From Amyelois transitella (Eukaryota; Arthropoda; Insecta; Lepidoptera; Pyralidae), in contig NC_083510.1 of the NCBI RefSeq assembly GCF_032362555.1, forward strand, positions 4,801,501-4,865,500: a stretch of 64,000 nt of DNA, in the 5' to 3' direction. The translations under genes were made by a program, and so were the position numbers. Every line of letters begins with the position of its first letter. The stretch's first letter is position 1. Shown piece after piece: positions 19,001-26,952 of this stretch. The notes beneath the pieces were generated by a model that worked only from the letters and a program-made list of their open reading frames with translations, had not been told where the DNA came from and ran no database searches.

Positions 19001-22000
19001 ATTCCCCGTGGAAGTCGTAAGCGGCGACTATTTTGACTTTAACAATTTGCACGAAATTGTAAAAGTCAATCAAGGGAAAGGCAAAAAATTTGGGATTTTT
19101 CTTTTAGGCGATGGAATAGCAACCTATCATTATTTGAATCTCAATCCATTATTTTCCCATCCAGCTGAATGTGGCCTTTCAGTCTTTCCGATACTGCTGG
19201 CATTGTCTTCCCCATAAAGGATAAAGACGTGAATATGTATATATTCAAAGTTCCTTTTTTTCAATGTTAAAGGTTTGATGTTTGTAATTTATTCATGGTA
19301 TTAGATATGACTTTAAAAATTACCCTTCATTCCTTGACTGATAGATGCAATTTTATCTTTTGATAACTGTTTGATATAGGATATGAAACCTTCTTTTTTG
19401 TCTCTATCTGTTTGTGCTCGAGTCTGTTGAAGCCAGTTGTAGCTATAGTATCTATGTTCTAATACTAGCTTCCATTGTTGGGATTTATCTGTAGATATCT
19501 GTAAATAAATAGACAACCTTATTGAACTAAATATTATGAAAACATTGAAATAACAATAGAGCTCTTATAAATCTATTAAAAGAATATAATTTTTGTGCTA
19601 TTTAATTTTATGAATTATTTAAATAAATTTTATGTTTATTTATTTTTCTTATGATATGGACCAAGTGATACATACATACATACAATCACGTCTATATCCC
19701 TTGCGGAGTAGACAGAGCCATCAAGCTTGAAAAGACTGATAGGCCACCTACAGCTGTTTGGCTTAATGATAGAATTGAGATTCAAATAATGATGAGATGA
19801 TGGAGGAGTTACAGGAGATGGTAAACTGTATGCATGAAGCTTTAAAAGAGAAAAGAATGAAAGTGAACGTAAGTAAAACTAAAACACTGGTTTTTGAAAT
19901 GGAGAAAGAAATGACAGCATGTAATATTTTGATTGGAGGAGAAAAAGTTGAGCAAGTGAAAGAGTTTGTATATCTAGGATCAAAGTTTACATCAGATGGC
20001 AAGTGTGATAGTGATATTGAAAGGAGAGTGAACGCGGGGAACATGGTGAATGGAGCTTTGCATGCCTTTATGAGCAGTCAGAAACTATCCAAAAAGGCTC
20101 GACTGGCTGTGCACAGGGGCGTGTTGGTCCCGACATTAATGTATGGGAGTGAAAGTTGGGTATGGCAAAAGAAGCACGAAAGCAGAATAAATGCAGTGGA
20201 AATGAGAGCGTTAAGGAGTATGTTGGGTGTGAAATTGAGTGACCGGATAAGGAACAGCGTGATAAGGGAATGTTGTGATGTGAAAGAAGATGTAGTTACA
20301 GGAATAGAAAAGGGTATGTTGAGATGGTTCGGTCATGTGGAGAGGATGAATGAAAACAGGTTGACTAAGCAGATATACAAGGAGAGTGTGGAGGGAAAGG
20401 TCGGGGTGGGAAGACCTAGACGAACATGTCTTGATCAAATTAAGGACGTCCTGGTGAAGGGTCAGGTCAAAAGTGCCCGAAACCGCCGAGCTTGCATGAA
20501 GAGAGTTATGAATGTGGATGAAGCAAAGGAAGTATGCAGGGATCGTGGCAAGTGGAAAGAGGTAGTCTCTGCCTACCCCTCCGGGAAAGAGGCTTGAGTT
20601 TATGTATGTATGTATGTATGGGTTACTAGTCCATCACCTATAAAAAGAATCCCAAGTTCAAAAGCCTATCCCTTACTCGCCTTTTACGACATCCATGGGA
20701 AAGAGATGGAGTGATCTTATTCTTTTATTCAAAAAGCTTGTATCTCAAATTTTACTTTATTATCTTATTGCCCATTTGTCTTCTAGCTATATGTGTAATA
20801 TTTTGGTGCAATGTGCTATCATATTATATTATGTGCTATTAAATATAGTTCAGGTATTTATCACTCACTTAGCCTGATAGAACTAGAGACTTTATTTAAA
20901 AAAACCCACATTAATCACCATCCATAACATATAGAGTGTTACTTCCATTTTGATATAGGTTTGTTTGGTATAAATTCTCAAGTCCAATATTGTTCATTTT
21001 CTATTTTGCTGGTATGTGATACAATAAAAAAATTACATAAGCCCTCAACATTTATGTATGCTCTTTAGTAATAATAGTTTGATATTTAAACCTAGAGAAA
21101 ATTGACTTGTTGATTCTTGAAATTGTATTGTTTATTCTGCGTCTATATAAATTAACATGCCACTCTACACACACTGTAACACATGGAAGTTTCTTCCATA
21201 CAATAGTAAAACTTAAAGAAATCAACTTACCAATAATGCTAACAAATCTAAGAAATCATCAAAACATATCTGCAAGTCCACTATCTCTCCGGCCACTTTG
21301 CACTCTCCGAGAATACTTTGTGACTCCAATGAGTAAAATGAGATTAGGCCAGTCTAAAATAATAAAAGTAATCATTATTTCATTTCTTTTATAAATTAAA
21401 AAATTTTAAACCTACTTCTAGTATGTACAAATAGCAACTATACGACTTTGAAATTTTTTATTTTACATTTTCATGGTAAACTGTTAAATTAATTAAATTA
21501 AAAATATGTTATGTATATTGGTGTGTAAAAATAATATTTTTGTTTCATCCCGATTGACATAAGAGTTTAAAAAAATCATTTGTATGTCCATCTATTCAGT
21601 GTAAGGCGGTGTTGGACAGTAGGATAATCTAGAGTACACTTTTCTTGCCCTGTGTTCAATAATTCAAGTACTATTTCCCAGTGGAAACATCTAAACATAT
21701 ACTGAAAATCATCATGTTGTTCACTAAGGCCACATGCTTAAACGATGGATGATTACAGAAGATCTTCAATTACAACAGTAGGCATAAAAAGGAACTGACT
21801 TGATCATACAAGTAAACAAATTACAGCAGTGATCTGGCTAGATCTATTTTTGTATGAAACAAATAAATAAAAAAATTGTACTATTTAACTTTACCTTTGA
21901 AGCTATGATCAATACATTTTCTGATTCATTGGTCAGCCACCATACAACTGATGTTGGTTTTGGGATACTGCTTAGTGGTAAAACAGTCACACTTGATAAA

Positions 22001-22332
22001 GACCACTTACAATCATAATCATTATGCGGTACAAACAATGGGAGAAATGGAACAAGCAGCACTTTCTGTTCACTAATAATGAGTACCCAAGTACCACTTG
22101 GTTCGAAGCACATGCAATAAACGGGATTATCTACAAAATCCCAATCATAATTCTTTTCGAACCGTTCGCCTAGAGGGTTTATGTAAATGAACCTTATTTC
22201 TTTGTCACTAGAAAATGCCAAGAATTTCTTCAAACCAACTTCATAAAAACTATATGTAACGACATCCAAATGTACCAGAACATCTAATTTAAAAAGACCG
22301 GAAAAGTCTAACCGTTCACTGTTTTGCGTCAT
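10017..22332 (-). CDS. Large RCC1-repeat protein, claret/GLO-4-like candidate
   Basis: Exons in transcript order: 22332-21895, 21353-21231, 19498-19324, 18888-18737, 18200-18045, 17642-17422, 16894-16723, 16077-15905, 15619-15337, 15023-14940, 14740-14450, 13985-13792, 13499-13415, 13136-12954, 12452-12258, 11683-11599, 11409-11216, 10907-10017. Every junction is GT-AG and in phase; the model gives 1364 aa. Roughly residues 1-300 look like beta-propeller strands (YCMCFEPSGTWVLIIS). The middle is helical. From about residue 700 to 1070 run RCC1-type blades: VACGRHHTLVLTENG, LYASGDNSFGQLG, LAAGHYHSAAV, WGVHGQLGHGS, VFAFGASVFGQLGSG, IAAGWHHSCII, VACGGDFTVYI. The last about 290 residues are unlike RCC1. 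RCC1 propellers often act as GTPase exchange factors or scaffolds. A long protein with RCC1 blades fits the claret/GLO-4 Rab-GEF group of lysosome-related organelles, but that assignment is inference. No transmembrane segment was seen. Confidence 0.85.
14128..14205 (-). repeat. SINE-like repeat fragment in an RCC1-gene intron
   Basis: CCCATCGCCTAAGAAGAATC and CCTATCACTTAGTCGTCTTT match the reverse complement of the head half of the family complete at 53434-53685. It is truncated at both ends. Confidence 0.65.
17845..18005 (+). repeat. SINE-like repeat, forward, diverged
   Basis: ACTTGGGATTTTATTTGGCG, AGGCTAACAACCTGTGAC and a decayed tail ending GACGTGATTATAAGATATG place this partial copy in the window's main repeat family. 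It lies in the intron between exons 5 and 6 of the RCC1-repeat gene. Confidence 0.7.
18355..18560 (+). repeat. SINE-like repeat, forward, tail lost
   Basis: The copy starts GCCGTGTGGTTCCCGGCACC, continues TTCCCATGGATATCG and GTAAAAGGCGACTAAGGGAT, and fades after GAACGTGGCCTATCAG. The ATGTATG tail is absent. It lies in an intron of the RCC1-repeat gene. Confidence 0.8.
18946..19245 (+). repeat. SINE-like repeat carrying a foldback insertion
   Basis: The copy starts GTGCCGTGTGGTTCCCTGC and ends near GTGAATATGTATATATTC. It is interrupted inside the GCGACTAAGGG block by about 42 extra bases (19031-19072) that form a near-perfect hairpin, described as a separate entry. Confidence 0.8.
19033..19069. 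repeat. 37-bp foldback inserted in a SINE-like copy
   Basis: TTGACTTTAACAATTT (19033-19048) pairs with AAATTGTAAAAGTCAA (19054-19069) with 15 of 16 positions complementary, around a 5-nt loop GCACG. Other copies of the host repeat lack it, so it was added after that copy arrived. Confidence 0.75.
19668..19790 (-). repeat. SINE-like repeat, tail part, split by a retrotransposon
   Basis: CATACATACATACAATCACG, then CTTGCGGAGTAGACAGAGCC, then GTTTGGCTTAATGATAG and GAGATTCAAATA follow the family in reverse. The match stops at about 19790 and resumes at about 20626 (GTTACTAGTCCATCACC), beyond a retrotransposon fragment. Confidence 0.85.
19790..20625 (+). mobile_element. 5'-truncated non-LTR retrotransposon 3' end
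   Basis: A single open frame of 266 codons (19797-20597) encodes the C-terminal end of a reverse-transcriptase polyprotein. It includes KVNVSKTKTLVFE, a FVYLGSKFTSDG block, LMYGSESWVWQKK, and MLRWFGHVERMNENRLTKQI, then a basic tail. After the stop comes TTTATG and an ATGTATG microsatellite, a typical 3' tail. The catalytic YxDD region and endonuclease are absent, as expected for 5' truncation at integration. It interrupts a reverse SINE-like repeat and lies in an intron of the RCC1-repeat gene, antisense to it. The frame has no stop codons, so the insertion is young compared with its relatives in the window. Confidence 0.85.
19797..20597 (+). pseudogene. Reverse-transcriptase C-terminal remnant
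   Basis: This is the open frame inside the element above. It begins at an ATG only by chance, since the natural start lies upstream in the missing part. The FGHVERM and GRPRRT motifs are characteristic of the region after the polymerase domain in insect non-LTR elements. It is unlikely to make a functional protein. Confidence 0.8.
20626..20715 (-). repeat. SINE-like repeat, head part, split by a retrotransposon
   Basis: GTTACTAGTCCATCACC, AAGAATCCCAAGTTC and CCTTTTACGACATCCATGGG continue the reverse copy begun at 19668-19790. The two halves together rebuild one element, which dates the retrotransposon as the later arrival. Confidence 0.85.
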
Positions 22333-22634
22333 TATCTCATTTAAATTATTTGTTTTGTTTATATTTTGTAAATTAATATTGACTTAAATATTTCTCCATC
22401 AACTCTACAACAAAACAACAAGACAAGAACAAAAAATTTGGCATTTTTGACGACTGACAATGACAAGAGTCAAGCAAGACAAATGAAACTAGGGTACTTA
22501 CGTACTCGTCCTGTACAAACAAAATAAATACGGGTATACGTACTGCTTCCAAATTCTTTGACGTACTCACAGATTTAAAACATTATAAATAGAAAACTTA
22601 ATGAAAATGAACAAATTAATTGGCCGTAGTGTAG

Positions 22635-23055
22635 TAGGAATCTGGTCTTTGGTTGCAGACATTACCATCGGCCAACCTGGGAACGTGGCTTCATGGTGAC
22701 GCTTTCCGTCTGGCAACAGCATTGCGTTTAGGTGCGTATTGTGCCCTGGAGACTAGGGCGGCCCTTGGGGTGAATGCTATTTATGTCGACACACTTGCGC
22801 ATCTTCAGGTTACCAAATCTAAGGCCGGTGCTGCTGAAATGTAGGTATCGATAATACCTATATATTTGAACCTTTTGGGGTAGAAACTCTGGGACCGTGG
22901 GGCCCATCTGCTTTTCCGACCATTGTCGAAAAAGCTGATTGAGGTATCTCGTGACCGGAGGGCTGGAAATTATCTGGCTGAGATAATCGGCATTGCTGCC
23001 AGTCTTCTCGCACTCCCGCAAGTTGATGCTATGCAGGGACTGTACAATTTGTAAA
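22635..23055 (+). pseudogene. Decayed non-LTR retrotransposon polyprotein C-terminus
   Basis: Translation gives CLQTLPSANLGTWLHGDAFR and LATALRLG, then a deletion joining to YVDTLAHLQVTKSKAGAAE, a stop, EPFGVETLGPWGPSA, a frameshift, and LIEVSRDRRAGNYLAEIIG to a final stop. The order LRLG, DTLA, FGVETLGPWG, RRAG-YL matches the C-terminal part of a non-LTR reverse-transcriptase polyprotein I know from insects. The zinc-knuckle stretch between the first two blocks is missing. It is a different family from the element at 19790-20625. Confidence 0.7.
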
Positions 23056-23307
23056 TTAAATTTTAGTTTGCAATCATCTTTTTTTCTTTATTTTTTATAA
23101 GTAGTTTTAGCTTTTGTTTTAAATTAGAGTGCACTTTATATTTATTTGTCTATGGACGTAGTCCATACTTTTTATTCGATACATAGAAATATCCTAAGTT
23201 TAAAAGCTTTATACGGATGGATTGTATAGCCTATTCGCTCGTCAGTGACAACGCCAGCCGATATCACTGTCACTGATGAGTACAGATTTGATTTGGGTAG
23301 CTCGCCT

Positions 23308-23999
23308 CAGTGCTGCCATTTTAGCGCTTTGGGCGCTAGACCTAGCGATTTTTTATGTGTTTGGTGCGCTTTACAGAATGATAGCGCCTAGCGGATAATC
23401 TGGCGCTTTTTTCATTTACGTCATGACATATTAAAAAACTCTATGGCTCCATCAACATCAGTTATTTATTTTAAAGCCCAATAGAGTGCTTCACCATTTT
23501 ATACAAGTTTAGAGTCTTGGAGTAAGCGACGTCCAGCAATGGCAAACAATAATATTAGAAAAGTGGGTGAATATCGATGACACGGTAAAATTCTGGGCGG
23601 AAGTTCAGCAGTCGAAAGATGCATTCGAAGTTGCCACAAAAATAATGAGCTTAAGGAATACATTAAAATTAAAAACCTATTATAATTCGTACAGGACTAA
23701 CTGTCGCAGACCGCAATTGTTCGAATTATGAAATTACAGCCGATTTGATGTGAAAGATTGGAACATCGGAAAAATATTTCAAAACTACTAATGAACCTTA
23801 ACCAGGCCCTAGTTTAGCTATGGACAATTAAAATATATCAAGCGATAGCTACTTTTTTGTTAATTTCGAAAATAAACGTTTTACTTAAGTATTTTTTGTT
23901 TACTTTATTTCATTCAAGAAAAAATGTTCTTTTAGCGCGATATCGAGCGCTTTTTTACATCTTACAGCGCTCAATCGGATTTTTGGTCTGGCAGCACTG
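23308..23999 (+). mobile_element. hAT-type DNA transposon, internally deleted
   Basis: The ends are perfect 11-bp terminal inverted repeats, CAGTGCTGCCA at 23308-23318 and TGGCAGCACTG at 23989-23999. The flanks GCTCGCCT (23300-23307) and GTTCGCCT (24000-24007) are an 8-bp target duplication with one mismatch. Eight-base duplications and CAG...CTG ends are hallmarks of the hAT superfamily. At 692 bp the element is far shorter than an autonomous hAT. It keeps only a broken transposase tail. Confidence 0.85.
23535..23801 (+). pseudogene. hAT transposase C-terminal remnant
   Basis: Inside the element one frame reads KWVNIDDTVKFWAEV and later TKIMSLRNTLKLKTYYNSYR. After a frameshift, NCSNYEITADLM, a stop and KIGTSEKYFKTTNEP follow. 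FW-V, then K-RN-L-L-T, then a Cys/Tyr/Asp-rich end is the order at the C-terminus of hAT transposases, around the dimerisation region. The catalytic part is gone. Confidence 0.65.
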
Positions 24000-24249
24000 G
24001 TTCGCCTTGGCAGTGATTGACAGGTGGTGGCAGGAACCTACTGTGTGTTTCTGAGATCCTCGAGCGCATTTTTCAAATAATTATCTAAATTTAAGAAAAA
24101 TCTTACAAATTAGTCACTTAAATTTTTAATAAGTATAAGTGCGTTTAATAATTTTTGGTTTGTGTATGTTTTTACATGTTATGTAATAGTTTCTTCATTA
24201 ATAATTCTAATTTGAATTTCGTCAGATTTGCGCTGAGGATTTACAGTGG

Positions 24250-25679
24250 ATGTGTCTTCATATATTCAAAATGTTCTCCAAAGGTTGTATAAGAGTAAAA
24301 CAAACCCTAAATTTGCTGCAAACCCATAGAAGACCGTTATCTACTTTTCGTCGAGGGGTTAATTTCTTTTTCAAGAAAAATTTATTGTTTACTAATAGTA
24401 TTACATCTGGTGGATTTATGTTTCTTGGAGACATGATACAACAGGAAATAGAATATCATGCTAAAATCATACCTTACAGATATGACTGGGCACGTTTAGG
24501 TAATCATTTGTGGCATTCTGGGCATATAGGTACCAGTAGGGAGGTATTGAGTTTAATCCAGATACAAATCTAGAACAATCCCTTTAATAAGCTTTATCAG
24601 ACAAAAAAACAGAATTTATAAATTCTGAAAAGACTAGTTTTAAGAAAATGGAGTTTGAAAGTTAAGGCTACAAACTTCACTAAACAAGTTCCTTTTTTAA
24701 AGAAGTTCTTACAAAATTTGTCTATAGTACATGTTAACAAATTGTAGCATTTTCACCAAATTTTACAAAAACGCAAAAAATTCAGAAACTAAATGCCAAC
24801 ATCTGGTACCCATATGGGTGGAACACCACTTTTTTTAACTGGTTTATAATGTAACCGATAATCCAAAGGTAATTGAAATGTTTTATTTTCAGGTAGAATG
24901 TTCATAGTTGGAACACTTGTGGGACCTTTGCATCACTTTTACTATATACAACTAGATAAAATTTTACCCCAAAATAATCTGAAAACTGTGGCAATGAAAA
25001 TAATATGTGATCAAGTATTTGCATCTCCAGCAACTATTGTATGTTTTTTCTATGGAATGGGAGTGCTTGAAAGAAAATCTTTTGCACAAAGCACAGAAGA
25101 AATAGGACAAAAATTCAAATATGTTTATTTGGTAAGTATTGCATTAAACATACAATATTTACGTTGTTAATAAACCACATGATTTTTTAGACAAAGCCAA
25201 ATAATAACTAAAATAAGTCAATTTATCCTACACTTATCCTTGGTGAACTTTGGCTAAAGAAGCAATGAGAATGCAACTGGAATGCAGATTATGTTTGGAG
25301 CAAACATGCAAAAAATATCCATATTCCCCTATAAAAAAGAAAAACTGGTAACCTGGTTAATTGAAAACATTTGTAATGTAAGAAGCAAAAGAAGTATGCC
25401 GGGATTGTGGCAAGTGGAGTGAAGATGTGGTCTTTGCCTACCCTGCCAGGAAAGAGGCGTGATTTATGTTTATATGTATAATTCACTAGCTGTCCAATTA
25501 ATATTTCATACAATTTGAATTGAGTTTTTTTGTTACAGGGTGACTGGTTATTTTGGCCTCCAGTACAATTTGTTAACTTTTACTATTTACCAACAGAATA
25601 CAGAGTATTTTATATCAATATTGCAACAATGGTGTTTAACGTATTTTTGTCATACATGAAACATTTTGACCAGCACTAA
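24250..25679 (+). CDS. MPV17L2: MPV17-like protein 2, mitochondrial membrane
   Basis: Exons 24250-24499, 24893-25131 and 25539-25679 join in phase to 209 aa; an internal Met at 24271 would give 202 aa. The Mpv17/PMP22 family are four-helix inner-membrane proteins. MPV17L2 is linked to mitochondrial ribosome assembly and translation in mammals, which is family knowledge only. The sequence shows a basic N-terminus (CIRVKQTLNLLQTHRRPLST) suited to import. It then has LLFTNSITSGGFMFLGDMIQ (helix 1), RMFIVGTLVGPLHHFYYIQL (helix 2), ICDQVFASPATIVCFFYGMG (helix 3) and the signature DWLFWPPVQFVNFYYLP, followed by a last helix ending SYMKHFDQH. The GPLHHFYY-LD and WP-QFVNF motifs favour MPV17L2 over PXMP2. 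AATAAA at 25796-25801 is a likely polyadenylation signal. Confidence 0.9.
25370..25480 (+). mobile_element. Retrotransposon 3'-end fragment in MPV17L2 intron 2
   Basis: GAAGCAAAAGAAGTATGCCG, GGCAAGTGGAGTGAAGATG and AGGAAAGAGGCGTGA followed by TTATGTTTATATG match the last about 80 bases and tail of the element at 19790-20625. It is a very short 5'-truncated copy in the same orientation. Confidence 0.75.
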
Positions 25680-26952
25680 TTAATGTTGCATAAGCATAGC
25701 ACAATTTAATAGACATATTCATAACAGTACAAATTTTATAATTGTATACATATTTAGCGTCATGATATATTATCTTAATGTGGAGCAATTTATGGAATAA
25801 AATAGTGAAGGGCCACAAACATATTTTTGTGGCTGCGGAATTTAAAATTTACCTTTTCTAAAACTTTCTTAAAATTAACTTTTCTGAAACTTTCTTAAAA
25901 TTCTGAAAGAAAAACCATATCCTAAAAGATATTTTTAGTAATGTATGAAGTTCATTCATAAAATTAAGATAAATCTGAAATTTGAATATTTTCTTAAACG
26001 TTTTACTGTTTTCTACAGTAAAACTATGGCAACGGACTGTTGAAAAACAGATCCTACCTATTAATTTCTATTTGAAGGTGGAATAATGAATAATTATCTT
26101 TTTCAAATAAGTGGGTAAAATACTCTTATTATTATTCTCAAAACCTTGTTTTAGTAACAACAAATTTTCATTATTAAATTTTGCTTTAGTATTTAGGAAT
26201 ATTTTATTTTTATGAATGAATATCATAAAGGATATTTGCTTTGAAACATTGGTAAGGATAGGCTTTTCTTAAATATAAGAAACTTTGTATGTCGGTGCTC
26301 CTCAAAAAGTAATTGTAATGGGCGCAAGATACCATAAGATAAATTGTGATACAAATTATCTTTTATTGTTGTATTTATTGTAAGAATCCTAAATAAATAT
26401 ATTGTTTTAAGACATGTTAATGTTTTTCTATGATAGTTGGCCCCATGGTATTATGAATACATTACTTAACCTCAGTAATGTGTTATAAATGAGAGGAAAT
26501 CTAGGAAAATAAATAAAAAGCTAATTTCTTTTAATTTATATCTTATTTGAGTAAATAAACAGAAACAAAATAAAGATTTGATTTATCCATATGACCCACA
26601 TAACTATTGATAACTTGCAACAATTAAATTTTAATAAATACCATAATCACCAATGCACTTTGGTCATATGTATGTATATGATATTAAATGTGATGTAACA
26701 AATAAATAATTAGATCTGGCTGTAAGAAAATTTGGCATTGAAAATTATGAGAGTTAGAATTGTTACATACATTACATACAACATAAAATCTAACATGGCC
26801 AATCATAATAAACTTATAATTTTTTGTAACACACAATGGTGTCAATGTAAGAAATATCATTATATACATATAGTTTAAATATCAAATTATTACAGACATA
26901 ATGTCCATGTAAAAAAGGTAAAATGTCTATGATGTAGGTATAAAATATTATT
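25680..26952. other. Intergenic region between two convergent genes
   Basis: This is very AT-rich sequence between the MPV17L2-like stop and the chromatin-reader stop on the - strand, so it holds both 3' ends. Apart from AATAAA at 25796-25801, I see no coding potential, tRNA-like folding or clear repeat. Confidence 0.5.
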
